From positions 1-38,590 of the forward strand of contig JADLFU010000257.1 of the NCBI GenBank assembly GCA_020849655.1: a stretch of 38,590 nt of DNA. The letters are read 5' to 3'. Source of the stretch: Polyangiaceae bacterium (GTDB lineage Bacteria > Myxococcota_A > Polyangia > Polyangiales > Polyangiaceae). The notes under the pieces were generated by a model that did no database searches, was not told the DNA's origin, and saw only the letters and a program-made list of their open reading frames with translations. The position numbers and the translations under genes are program-made. The number at the start of each line of letters is the position of its first letter. The first letter of the stretch is position 1. Below are positions 11,206 to 19,325 of the stretch, piece by piece.

Positions 11206-12327
11206 ATGCGTCCTCGGCGAGCAGGTGGGGGGGTGGCGCTGATCGGGGCGGCGTGCGCGCTCGCCTTCGCGTGCGGAGAGGACGTGAAGCCCAGGGCGCC
11301 GCCGCTCACGAGCGGGCCCGTCGACGCGGGCACCGACGCGTCGATGTTCGACCCGGACGACTACGATCACGACGGGTTCACGCCGGCGACGGGCGACTGC
11401 GACGAGCGCGATCCGCTGAAGAACCCGGGCGCGTTCGAGCACGTGGGCAACGCCATCGACGACGACTGCGATGGGCTCGTCGACGAGGCCCCGACGGACT
11501 GCGACGCGGTCGTCGGCGCCGATCCGGGCGATCCGACGCAGCTCGCGGCGGCGATGAACCTCTGCGACGTGGGCACGTTCCTCGTCGAGGCGAAGTTCGC
11601 CGAGATGAACACCCGCGCCGATCAGCGGGCCATCCGCGCGACGCTCGGCCCGATCAAGGCGAGGGCCGGCAAGTCGTTCGTGATGCTGTCGAACGGCGTC
11701 GCCGCCGCGCCGAAGGAGCAAGGCTTCGCCGAGCCCGGCGTGGGGACGAGCATCGGGACACAGTCACCGCGCCCCGCGCCCTACGCCGACAACCCGAAGT
11801 GCCCGAAGGCGACGGAGGCGATGGTCCACGATCTCGCGGACCTGCAGCTGAAGCTGAAGGCGCCGACGAACGCGCGCTCGTTCAAGATCAGCTTTCGGTT
11901 CCTCAGCGGCGAGTACCCGCAGTACTACTGCTCGCCGTACAACGACGCGTTCGCCGCGGTGATGCGCTCGAGCCGCTACCCCGGCAAGACGGGCAAGAAC
12001 GTCGCGCACGATGAGAACGGCGAGTTCCTCGGGGTGAACGTGGCCTTCTGGACGATCTGCGCGAGCGGCGACAAGTACAAGGGCTGCACGGCCGATCCGG
12101 CGACCATGAACGGCACCGGCTACGGCAAGGGCGACGCGGGCGGCCCCCACGGCGCGACCGAGTGGGTCACGACGACCGTGCCGGTGACGCCGGGCGAGAC
12201 GTTCACGCTGCGGCTCGCCATCTGGGACGAGTCCGACGCGGTGCTCGACAGCGCCGTCTTGATCGACGATTTTCGCTGGGAGATCGAGCCGACCGACCAG
12301 GAGAACACGAGCGTCGACCCGAAGTGA
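11206..12327 (+). CDS. Lipoprotein with MopE-like motif and choice-of-anchor-L domain
   Basis: 373 residues with a lipoprotein signal (Cys23 in LAFAC). Residues about 48-93 carry a MopE/thrombospondin-like acidic repeat: DDYDHDGFTPATGDCDERDP, then NPGAFEHVGN and IDDDCDGLVDE, predicted to bind Ca2+ or other metal. From about residue 120 a choice-of-anchor-L-type beta-sandwich follows, with TLGPIKARAGKSFVMLSNG, SFKISFRFLSGEYPQYYCSP, GVNVAFWTIC and the closing LRLAIWDESDAVLDSAVLID. These domains occur in secreted or surface proteins of myxobacteria; the ligand is unknown. It stands alone, diverging from the FGE-like gene and followed by the pseudopilin gene after 66 bp. Confidence 0.85.
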   Translation: MRPRRAGGGVALIGAACALAFACGEDVKPRAPPLTSGPVDAGTDASMFDPDDYDHDGFTPATGDCDERDPLKNPGAFEHVGNAIDDDCDGLVDEAPTDCDAVVGADPGDPTQLAAAMNLCDVGTFLVEAKFAEMNTRADQRAIRATLGPIKARAGKSFVMLSNGVAAAPKEQGFAEPGVGTSIGTQSPRPAPYADNPKCPKATEAMVHDLADLQLKLKAPTNARSFKISFRFLSGEYPQYYCSPYNDAFAAVMRSSRYPGKTGKNVAHDENGEFLGVNVAFWTICASGDKYKGCTADPATMNGTGYGKGDAGGPHGATEWVTTTVPVTPGETFTLRLAIWDESDAVLDSAVLIDDFRWEIEPTDQENTSVDPK

Positions 12328-12353
12328 GCGGGGCGCGGAATCGGTCATCGAGG

Positions 12354-12382
12354 TTGAAGGTTCGCCGGGTGCCCTGTAGGAA
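12354..12382 (+). promoter_or_regulatory. Candidate sigma70-type promoter of the pseudopilin gene
   Basis: TTGAAG and TAGGAA are separated by 17 nt, and the -10 box ends 11 nt before the ATG at 12394. This is the best complete promoter match in the window for a gene with a very short leader. No Shine-Dalgarno sequence is seen. Confidence 0.5.
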
Positions 12383-12393
12383 GGCCCACCCAG

Positions 12394-12801
12394 ATGCGTC
12401 ACCCCGTCTCCACGAAGCTCGCGCGGGCGGCCCTCCGAGGCGTCACGCTGATCGAGGTCCTCATCGTCGTCGCCATCCTGAGCCTCATCGCCGCGGGCGT
12501 GACGGTGGCCGTGCTGCCGAAGTTCCAGGAGGCGCAGGTGAAGACGTCGGAGCAGAACGCCCGCGGCATCCGCGACGCCGTGCAGCGCTGGAGGGGCCTG
12601 AAGGGCGGCACCGACTGCCCGACGATCTCGCAGCTCGTCCAGGACAAGGAGATCGACAGCGCCTCGAAGACCGACGACGCGTGGGGCACGGCCTACAAGA
12701 TCCAGTGCACCGAGGACGACGTCATCGTGATGTCCGCGGGCCCCGACAAGAAAGAGGGCACGAAGGACGACATCGTCGTGCCGAAGGGCGTGAAGCCCTG
12801 A
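12394..12801 (+). CDS. GspG-like pseudopilin (type II secretion family), orphan
   Basis: A 135-residue type IV pilin-like protein. The prepilin peptidase site is Gly16 followed by VTLIEVLIVVAILSLIAAGV, with Glu21 at the expected +5 position; the +1 residue is Val rather than Phe/Met. The C-terminal part resembles the major pseudopilin GspG: DDAWGTAYKIQC and VMSAGPDKKEGTKDDIVV, the last being the calcium-loop region. The two cysteines (TDCPT, QCTED) may form a disulfide. No other secretion genes are nearby, so it would depend on an apparatus encoded elsewhere. It would be cleaved at the inner membrane and polymerise in the periplasm. Confidence 0.85.
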   Translation: MRHPVSTKLARAALRGVTLIEVLIVVAILSLIAAGVTVAVLPKFQEAQVKTSEQNARGIRDAVQRWRGLKGGTDCPTISQLVQDKEIDSASKTDDAWGTAYKIQCTEDDVIVMSAGPDKKEGTKDDIVVPKGVKP

Positions 12802-12829
12802 GCCGCTCGGCCGGCGCCGCGAGGCGAGC

Positions 12830-12835
12830 TATAGA
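12830..12835 (+). promoter_or_regulatory. -10 box TATAGA placed for a leaderless start
   Basis: TATAGA is near-consensus and stands out in this GC-rich sequence. It ends 6 nt before the ATG at 12842, so transcription would start at the first codon. The -35 region is not recognisable. Confidence 0.45.
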
Positions 12836-12841
12836 CGGCCG

Positions 12842-13227
<386 letters not shown>

Positions 13228-13231
<4 letters not shown>

Positions 13232-13881
13232 CCCGCGGGCCGCGCGCGCGCGAGCCCGTGGCGCCGCGCACGCGAGAGCAGCAGAAGCACGAGACCCGCG
13301 AGCGTGTCTTCACGACCGCGATGCGCCTCTTCGACGCGCGCGGCTACGAGCAGACGAGCGTCGACGACGGCGTGCGCGCGACAGGGCTCGCGCGCGGCAC
13401 GGTCTACTTTCACGTCCCGACCAAGGACGACGTCCTGCTCGAGGCCGTGAGGCGCGGCGAGGCGCTCATCCTGCTGCGCGTGGGCGCCCTCGGGGAGTCG
13501 GCGCGGCTCCGGCGCGTGCTCGAGGCGACGATCGACGCGTTCCTCGAGGCGTGGGAGGCGCGGCGCGCGCTCCTGCCGTACGCGGGGGCGGTGTCGCTGC
13601 GCAGGATCGCCGGTGTCCGCGAGGCGAGCGAAGGAGATCCGCTGCGCCTCGAGCTCGGGCGGCGCGTGACGCTCGCGGCGGGCCGCGGCGAGCTGTCGTC
13701 GCCGCTGCCCGGGCCGATGCTCGCGGACGTGTTCCTGCTGCAGGTGTTCGCGGCGCTGATGACGTGGTCGACGACGGGCGCGCCGAGCGTCGAGGTGCTG
13801 CGCGCGGGGCTCGTCGAGCTGTTCTTCCACGGCGTCGGCGGCGCCACGCGCACGAGGACGCGGGCTACGCGCGAGGGCTGA
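13228..13881 (+). CDS. TetR/AcrR-family transcriptional regulator
   Basis: 217 residues. The N-terminal DNA-binding domain is typical: RERVFTTAMRLFDARGYEQT, SVDDGVRATGLARGTVYFHV and PTKDDVLLEAV, at about residues 25-75. The rest is the helical ligand and dimer domain. It begins with TTG overlapping the upstream stop (or GTG at 13258, which would remove ten basic residues). It converges on a fatty acid hydroxylase gene, and the last 17 bp overlap. A TGACA-TT-TGTCA dyad just upstream of that hydroxylase is a plausible target, so the regulator may sense a lipid. That link is inferred. Confidence 0.9.
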
Positions 13882-14707
13882 TCTCCGCGCGCGCGACCGC
13901 GTCGGCGCGGCGGCCGTAGTCCCACGGCTCGTCATTGGCGCCGCCCCCCTCGCCCGCGCCGCCGAAGACCGCGGCGCCGTACCTGCGGTTCTTCCGCCTC
14001 ATCGTGCCGAACACGCGGTCCCACAGCGGGAAGGTCTGGCCGTAGTTCACGTGGAAGTGCGCGTGGTGATCGTCATGAAACTGGGTCGGCGCGACGAACG
14101 GCAGCCACGAGTGCAGCCGCACGCCGGAGTGATCGACGAGCGCGTAGTAGTTCGTGAAGAGCAGCGTGAAGATCACGGCGCCGACGTGCACCGGCAGGAA
14201 GAACAGCGGCGCGGCCATGATCGACTGGTACGTCGCCCACTCGACCGGGTGCATCGCCATCGCGGTGAACACCGTCGGCGAGGTCCACCGGTGGTGCGTC
14301 CTGTGGACGAGCCGGTACAGCGTCGGCGTGTGGTACGCGCGGTGCGCGAGGTAGAGCGCGAGGTCCGTCCCCAGCAGGTACGCGAGGCCCGTCGCGACGG
14401 TGAACGCGACGCCGCGCTCCGCGACCGAGAAGTACATCGTCGTCGCGCCGCCCTTCGACACCCAGTAGACGAAGCACCCCGACGCGATCGAGCCCACGGT
14501 CATGTTCGCGGAGCCGAGCAGGATCTCGCGCCGGCGCGCGGCGGGCGACGGCCAGCGCTTCGGCTGGCACTTCCACTCGGCGGCCTCGGTGCGCCGCCGG
14601 TAGTAGAGCCGCTCGAACAGCAGGCCCACGCCCCAGTACATGCCGAGGCCGCCGGCGACCGACATCGCGATGAACCTCGAGAGCGCGGGGACGTCGAGCG
14701 GCTGCAT
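13865..14707 (-). CDS. Fatty acid hydroxylase / sterol desaturase family protein
   Basis: A 280-residue membrane di-iron enzyme. Histidine clusters are visible in order: HRAYH, HRTHH, a later DHSG and HDDHHAHFH, matching the family's iron-binding boxes. Hydrophobic segments precede and separate them (VAGGLGMYWGVGLLFERLYY, FTVATGLAYLLGTDLALYLA, SIMAAPLFFLPVHVGAVIFT). Such enzymes oxidise acyl chains or sterols at the membrane using O2. I took ATG 14707; a TTG at 14716 is also in frame. The C-terminal 30 residues (glycine-rich, then DEPWDYGRRAD) are not typical of the family. It lies 31 bp after the trmY-like gene, with a TetR-like dyad between. Confidence 0.88.
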   Translation of the reverse strand: MQPLDVPALSRFIAMSVAGGLGMYWGVGLLFERLYYRRRTEAAEWKCQPKRWPSPAARRREILLGSANMTVGSIASGCFVYWVSKGGATTMYFSVAERGVAFTVATGLAYLLGTDLALYLAHRAYHTPTLYRLVHRTHHRWTSPTVFTAMAMHPVEWATYQSIMAAPLFFLPVHVGAVIFTLLFTNYYALVDHSGVRLHSWLPFVAPTQFHDDHHAHFHVNYGQTFPLWDRVFGTMRRKNRRYGAAVFGGAGEGGGANDEPWDYGRRADAVARAEISPRA

Positions 14708-14729
14708 CGACGCCAAGGTCGCACTTCGC

Positions 14730-14741
14730 TGACATTTGTCA
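14730..14741. promoter_or_regulatory. TetR-type operator dyad TGACA-TT-TGTCA
   Basis: A perfect inverted repeat with 5-bp arms and a 2-bp centre lies 23-34 bp upstream of the hydroxylase ATG and covers the trmY stop codon. On the minus strand its flank provides a consensus TTGACA -35 box, so a bound repressor would block a hydroxylase promoter; no clear -10 box is seen. The spacing and sequence resemble known TetR-family sites, and a tetR gene is adjacent. Confidence 0.5.
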
Positions 14742-15335
14742 ACGAAACTTCGCGCGGCGCCGGTCGAGCTCGTTGATGACGAGGGTGAGCGCGTCCTCCG
14801 CGTGCACGCTGACCGGGCCCACCGACAGCGGCCCGGGCGCGAGCGGCGCGAGCGTGGCCCGCGCGGCGTCGTCGAGCCCGAGGTGATCGCCGCAGAAGAA
14901 CACCGGATCCGCGAGCGACAGCGCGGCGTCGCGGACGTCGAGGCCCCCCTCGTCGAGCACGTACGGCGTCGCGGGCCCGAGGTCCGACAGCACGACGTCG
15001 AGCCCTCCCTGTGCGACCGCGATCCCCTGGCGCAGCTCGACGAAGCCCTCCCTGTCGGTGACGCGCGCGAGCGACTTCTGCACGAGGACCGCGAGGTTGC
15101 GCTCGTCGGGCCGGACGTACTGGGCGAGCGCGCCGTCGATGCGCAGCGCCCGCGGCGGGCCGCCGAGCATCACGAGGTACACGACCGTGTCGTCGCGGAT
15201 GGTGTGCGAGCAGAGCAGGGCGGCGCGTACGCAGCGCACGAGCACGTCGAGGCGCCCGCTCGTGCCCGGGAGATCTTGCAGCTTGAACTCGGGCGTCGAG
15301 CGCGCTGTGCGGCCGACGACGACGAACCTCCGCAC
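14739..15335 (-). CDS. TrmY-like SPOUT RNA methyltransferase (DUF358/COG1901)
   Basis: A 198-residue protein matching the TrmY family over its whole length: MRRFVVVGRTARSTPEFKLQ, DLPGTSGRLDVLVRCVRAAL, YVRPDERNLAVLVQKSL, then the SPOUT knot residues FFCGDHLGL (147-154) and LSVGPVSVHAEDALTLVINE. In archaea TrmY makes N1-methylpseudouridine at tRNA position 54 using SAM; bacterial homologues exist but their substrate is less clear, since bacteria normally carry m5U54. The start is GTG 15335, 3 bp downstream of the preceding gene's stop, so it lies in an operon with a lipoprotein and a flavoprotein. Activity is inferred from the fold. Confidence 0.82.
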   Translation of the reverse strand: MRRFVVVGRTARSTPEFKLQDLPGTSGRLDVLVRCVRAALLCSHTIRDDTVVYLVMLGGPPRALRIDGALAQYVRPDERNLAVLVQKSLARVTDREGFVELRQGIAVAQGGLDVVLSDLGPATPYVLDEGGLDVRDAALSLADPVFFCGDHLGLDDAARATLAPLAPGPLSVGPVSVHAEDALTLVINELDRRRAKFR

Positions 15336-15338
15336 GCG

Positions 15339-15842
15339 CTAGATCGTCCCGGGCGGCGGCTCGAACGACTGGGGCGGCGTGGGCGCGGCGGGCGCGGGCG
15401 GCTGGCCGGGGCGCGCGGTCGGCCGCACCGACGGCGCGGGCACCGGCGCGGGCGTGAGCCGGGAGAGGCGGGTGGCGAGCCGACGGTGGACGTCGTCCTC
15501 ATCGAACGGAGTGAACACGCTCGTCGCGACCCGCCGCCTCACGACGACGGTCACGCGCGTCGTGAAGGGGCCGGTGGGCTCGATGAAGAGCGCGCCCACC
15601 GCGCCCCAGCTGAGCAGGGTCACGCCGGTCTCCGCGGTGACGTGGGTCGGGTACTCGCGCACCTCCTCGGCGCCCGCCTCGAGCAGCGCCGGGCGCGCCT
15701 CGGCGTACACGACCTGCGCAGGGGCGGCGTACACGCGCGCCGTGCCTCCGCCCTCGTCGCGCTCCGCGATCACGTCGGACATCGTCGCGCAGCCGAGCGA
15801 CGCGGTCGCCGAGACGAGCAGCGCGGCCGTGCGCGCGAGCAT
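15339..15842 (-). CDS. Lipoprotein of unknown function
   Basis: 167 residues with a signal peptide and Cys18 (TASLGC). The mature part reads ATMSDVIAERDEGGGTARVY, a helix-strand unit (VVYAEARPALLEAGAEEVRE), a strand pair around VTLLSWGAVGALFIEPTGPF and VTVVVRRRVATSVFTPFDED, then a Pro/Ala-rich tail. This resembles small exported alpha/beta lipoproteins, but no family is recognised. The ATG overlaps the last base of the flavoprotein stop codon, and the trmY-like gene follows after 3 bp, so all three are cotranscribed. Confidence 0.75.
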   Translation of the reverse strand: MLARTAALLVSATASLGCATMSDVIAERDEGGGTARVYAAPAQVVYAEARPALLEAGAEEVREYPTHVTAETGVTLLSWGAVGALFIEPTGPFTTRVTVVVRRRVATSVFTPFDEDDVHRRLATRLSRLTPAPVPAPSVRPTARPGQPPAPAAPTPPQSFEPPPGTI

Positions 15843-17305
15843 CAGCCGTCCCCCACGCGCAGGAGCTCCTCGCCGAACACCTCGCACTTGTGGATCGAGC
15901 GCCCGAGCAGCAGGCGCGCGCACTCCTGGACCCCCTCGGTGATCGCGGGGTGCGGGTGCACGCAGTGATCGATGTCGGAGATGGTGCCGCCCTTGTCGAT
16001 GAGGAACGCGATCCCCTGCGCGGCGCTCGACGCCTCGGGCCCGACGACGCGCAGCCCGAGGATGCGCCCCTCCGGCGACGCGAGCAGCTTCGCGAAGCCG
16101 CCCGTCTGGCGCATCGCGATGTTGCGGTTCACGAGCGCGTTGCACACCTTGCCGGCGCGGTAGTGCACCCCCGCTTTCTTCGCCTGCGTCTCGTTCAGGC
16201 CGACCGACGCCACCTCCGGCGACAGGAACATGATCGCCGAGAGGGCCTCGTAGCGGATGGGCTGCGGGCCGAGGCCGAACATCGCCTCGACCGCGTGGCG
16301 GGCCTCGAGCTCCGCGACGTTCGCGAGCGCGATGTCCATCGTCACGTCGCCGGCCGCGTGGATGTGCGGCACGGTGCTCCGCGTGTGCTCGACGACCACG
16401 CCGCCGGACCTGTCGAGCTCCACGCCGATGTCGCGCAGGCCGAGCCCCTCGGTGTTCGGCGCGCGACCGACCGAGACGAGCGCGCGCTCCACGTGGAGCG
16501 TCTCGGTCGCGCCGCCGGGCGACGAGATCACGTACTCGACCCCGCCGTCGCGTGCCCGCAGGCTCTCGAGCTTCGCCTCGCGGTGGATGCGCACGCCGAG
16601 GCGCTCGAAGTTCCTGGCGATGACGTCGGCGACGTCCTCGTCCTCGAAGGGCAGGATGCGCGGCTGCCGATCGAGGATCGAGATCCGGCTCCGCCCGAAG
16701 TTCGCGAAGATGGTCGCGTACTCGCAGCCGATCACGCCCGCGCCGACGACGACCATGCTCTCCGGAAAATCGGGCAGCGCCTCGATGTGATCGCTCGTGA
16801 TGACGCGCTCGCCGTCGATCTCGAGGCCGGGCGGGGTGCGCGGCCGCGAGCCGGTCGCGACGAGGAAGTGGTCGGCCTCGAGCAGCCTCTGCGCGCCGTC
16901 GGCCGCCGTCACCTCGACGGCGTGCGGCGACACGAACCTCGCGGCCCCCGCGACGAGCTCGACGGTGCCGCCCCGCGCGCTCGGCGCCGCGAGCCTCGAC
17001 AGCTGGTACGTCAAGGTCGCGCGGCGCTCGTCGACCGCGCCGCGCACGGCGTCGAGCACGGCGCGGTACGACAGCTCGACGTCGCCGGCGCGGTACCCTC
17101 TGTCGACCCGCCTGACGGTCGCGAAGTCGTTCGACAGGTGCCACATGGTCTTCGACGAGAGCGCGCCGGCGTGGATGCCCGTGCCTCCCACGCGCGCTCG
17201 CTCGACGAGCAGCGCCCGCTTGCCGAGATCGTGGGCGCGCATCGCCGCCGCGTACCCGGCCGGGCCGGCGCCGAGGATGGCGACGTCGTAGCGTGCTTCG
17301 GTCAT
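15842..17305 (-). CDS. SthA/Lpd-like FAD pyridine-nucleotide oxidoreductase without redox cysteines
   Basis: 487 residues with the class I disulfide-reductase layout: FAD motif GAGPAGYAA (12-20), NAD(P) motif VVVGAGVIGCEYATIF, the GD motif VPHIHAAGDVT and a dimer domain with His452 and Glu457 in HPHPAITE. The active disulfide motif (GGTCxNxGCxPSK in dihydrolipoamide dehydrogenase) reads VGGTGIHAGALSSK, so the two cysteines are Gly43 and Ala48. This excludes dithiol chemistry and points to a soluble transhydrogenase-like or quinone/acceptor reductase role; SthA also has a changed motif. AGGAG stands 7 nt before the ATG. Head of a three-gene operon. Confidence 0.88.
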   Translation of the reverse strand: MTEARYDVAILGAGPAGYAAAMRAHDLGKRALLVERARVGGTGIHAGALSSKTMWHLSNDFATVRRVDRGYRAGDVELSYRAVLDAVRGAVDERRATLTYQLSRLAAPSARGGTVELVAGAARFVSPHAVEVTAADGAQRLLEADHFLVATGSRPRTPPGLEIDGERVITSDHIEALPDFPESMVVVGAGVIGCEYATIFANFGRSRISILDRQPRILPFEDEDVADVIARNFERLGVRIHREAKLESLRARDGGVEYVISSPGGATETLHVERALVSVGRAPNTEGLGLRDIGVELDRSGGVVVEHTRSTVPHIHAAGDVTMDIALANVAELEARHAVEAMFGLGPQPIRYEALSAIMFLSPEVASVGLNETQAKKAGVHYRAGKVCNALVNRNIAMRQTGGFAKLLASPEGRILGLRVVGPEASSAAQGIAFLIDKGGTISDIDHCVHPHPAITEGVQECARLLLGRSIHKCEVFGEELLRVGDG

Positions 17306-17368
17306 GGGGGTCTCCTCACGTTCGCAATTTTCACCATCGCCGAGCGAGGGTCGACGATAACGGGGTTC

Positions 17369-18013
17369 GTGGGCACTCGAAATGGGCTGATCTCGATCGC
17401 CGTCCTGTCGCTCACCTTCGCGTGCGGCGGGGGCGCGGGCCGCGCAGAGGCGCCGCGAGCGCGCGGCTGTCCGGCCGACACCGTCGAGATCGCCGGCGTG
17501 AAGGGCGCGCTCTGCGTCGACCGCGCCGAGGTCACGCTCGGCGCGTACCTTGAGTGCGTCGGCAAGGCGGAGTGCACGAGCCCGGGCGAGGGCCGGGGCT
17601 GCAACAAGGACACGCTCGAGGGCCAGGCTCAGCCCGTCAACTGCGTGGATCTGAAGCAGGCCGAGTCCTTCTGCGCGTCGCGGGGCGCGCGCCTGCCGAC
17701 CGACGCCGAGTGGAGCGCGGTCGCCGCGGGGGCGAAGCGAGACCACGAGGGCGCCTGCTCGTCGATCGGGCTCCCGCGCCAGGGCACGTGCTCGACCGCG
17801 CGGCGAGACGTCGACGACGACGGGCGCGGCCTGCTCGATCTGCACGGCAACGTCGCCGAGTGGACGTCGAGCGGCGACGAGCGATCGCGCGTCGCGCGGG
17901 GAGGCTCGTGGCAGGCGACGAGCGCGGTCGAGCTGGGCGTGGAGGCGCGGCGAGCGGTCTCCGAGGGGACGCGCCACCCCGCGCTCGGGCTGAGGTGCGT
18001 GCGCGAGCGATGA
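17369..18013 (+). CDS. FGE/SUMF1-like lipoprotein, probably not catalytic
   Basis: 214 residues from GTG 17369, with a signal peptide ending at Cys19 (SLTFAC). The domain starts at RGCPADTVEIAGVKGALCVD and keeps FGE landmarks: FCASRGARLPTDAEW, GLLDLHGNVAEWTS, RVARGGSW and the final LGLRC. The catalytic cysteine pair of FGEs is missing from the stretch before LGLRC (EARRAVSEGTRHPA), so it is probably a binding or structural domain. It is shorter than the other FGE-like lipoprotein in this window. A GATAAC box ends 7 nt before the GTG (17356-17361), with no ribosome site. Confidence 0.8.
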   Translation: MGTRNGLISIAVLSLTFACGGGAGRAEAPRARGCPADTVEIAGVKGALCVDRAEVTLGAYLECVGKAECTSPGEGRGCNKDTLEGQAQPVNCVDLKQAESFCASRGARLPTDAEWSAVAAGAKRDHEGACSSIGLPRQGTCSTARRDVDDDGRGLLDLHGNVAEWTSSGDERSRVARGGSWQATSAVELGVEARRAVSEGTRHPALGLRCVRER

Positions 18014-18049
18014 GGCGCGCGCACCGTCATTCGTCGCGTTCCTGTCTCT

Positions 18050-18895
18050 TCACCGTGGGGGTCGTCGCCTGCGCGGTGACTCGCGGCGACGGGCGGTGAA
18101 GATCATCACGTCGCTGTGACGCGTGAGCGGCTCGCCGCCGAACCCGCCCTCGACGCGCGTCACCTCGAACCCGTTGTAATGCAACAAAGCTGACAGCTCC
18201 TCGGGGAAGAACTGCCGATGCGCGAGCGGCACCGCGAAGCCGGGCGCGCCGTCGACCGGCTCGAACTCGCTGGTCACGAACAGGATCTGGCGGGCCGCGT
18301 CGTAGTCGAAGCGCTCGCCATAGCGCACGAGCTGCCCCGTGGTCGGGTGGCGCAGGCGCGGGGCGCGGTAGAGCCTCTCCGGGTCGCGCGACAGATCCCC
18401 AGGGTGCGGCACGCTGACGTCGAGGACGAGCGAGCCCCGGGGCGCGAGGTGCCGGCGCGCGCGCGCGAGGAAGCGCTCGACGTCGTCCCGCGTGTACAGG
18501 TGCAGGAACGTGTTGAAGGTGACGAGCACGAGGTCGAAGCGCGCGCGGAGGGCCACCTCGCGCATGTCGCCGTGCACCGCGCGCACGCGGGCGCGCACCT
18601 CCGCGGGCTCGCGGGCGAGGCGGCGCCCCAGATCGTCGAGCATCGGGCGCGACCAGTCGACGCCGACGACGCGCGCGCCGCGGCGGGCGAGCGGCACGGC
18701 GATGCGGCCCGCCCCCACCCCGACCTCGAGCACGCGGAGCCCGGGCGCGCCGGCGAGCGCCTCGTAGTAGCGGACGTCGTCGACGCGGGTCGCGTACGTC
18801 TTCGCGTAGTACGCGGGATCGTCGAAGTGCGCGCGCGCGCCGGCGACGAGCGCGCGGTCCACCCTCGCCTGCGGCGCCTTCGGCCTCGGTGACAT
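18050..18895 (-). CDS. Class I SAM-dependent methyltransferase
   Basis: 281 residues. Motif I is VLEVGVGAGRIAVPLA (55-70), followed by the acidic end of strand 2 in VVGVDWSRPMLDDL, and motif-IV-like FDLVLVTFNTFLHLYT with FLHL replacing the usual DPPY of nucleic-acid enzymes, which suggests a small-molecule substrate. A C-terminal beta region (LYRAPRLRHPTTGQLVRYGE, HRQFFPEELSALLHYNGFEV) is common in methyltransferases of this group. The first gene of the pair is rpoZ, 24 bp upstream. The substrate is unknown. The tail is arginine-rich. Confidence 0.87.
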   Translation of the reverse strand: MSPRPKAPQARVDRALVAGARAHFDDPAYYAKTYATRVDDVRYYEALAGAPGLRVLEVGVGAGRIAVPLARRGARVVGVDWSRPMLDDLGRRLAREPAEVRARVRAVHGDMREVALRARFDLVLVTFNTFLHLYTRDDVERFLARARRHLAPRGSLVLDVSVPHPGDLSRDPERLYRAPRLRHPTTGQLVRYGERFDYDAARQILFVTSEFEPVDGAPGFAVPLAHRQFFPEELSALLHYNGFEVTRVEGGFGGEPLTRHSDVMIFTARRRESPRRRRPPR

Positions 18896-18919
18896 CCGCG
18901 GCGTGGCCGGCCGGCGCGA

Positions 18920-19159
18920 TCAGCGCTCGGCGGGGTGCGTCTCGCGGATCCAGTCGTCGACGATCTCCTGCGAGTCCTTGTTCCAGTGCACCTTGCCGTT
19001 CGCGATCTCGCGCAGGGCCATCACGGCGGCCTTGTTCTTCCCGGGGACCAGCGTCGCGGCGCCCTTCATGATCTGGCGGGTGCGCTGCGCTGCGAGCACG
19101 ACGAGCGCGAACCGGTTCTCTTCACGCTCCAGGCAATCTTCGACGGTGACGCGGGCCAT
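18920..19159 (-). CDS. rpoZ: RNA polymerase omega subunit
   Basis: 79 residues: [20 protein letters not shown], then [20 protein letters not shown] and [16 protein letters not shown]. This matches the omega family, which clamps the beta-prime C-terminus and helps polymerase assembly. The start is fixed by the family N-terminus and a GGAGAGGA ribosome site. A good promoter lies at 19188-19216. A methyltransferase gene follows closely on the same transcript. Confidence 0.93.
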   Translation of the reverse strand: MARVTVEDCLEREENRFALVVLAAQRTRQIMKGAATLVPGKNKAAVMALREIANGKVHWNKDSQEIVDDWIRETHPAER

Positions 19160-19187
19160 GCGATCCTCTCCAGAAAAGGGGGCGGCG

Positions 19188-19216
19188 CTCATAGACGGAT
19201 CCCGCGCCACGCGCAA
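19188..19216 (-). promoter_or_regulatory. Candidate sigma70-type promoter of rpoZ
   Basis: On the minus strand TTGCGC and TATGAG are separated by exactly 17 nt, and the -10 ends 28 nt before the rpoZ ATG, leaving room for the GGAGAGGA ribosome site. Confidence 0.5.
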
Positions 19217-19325
19217 GTCGCCTTCGGCCGGATCGGCGCGCCGAGCGCCTGGAGTCGGGGAGCAGACCGCAGGGCTCCACGCTCCGCGTGCGGCGACGCG
19301 CGCCAGGTGTCGTAGGTTCGCCCGC

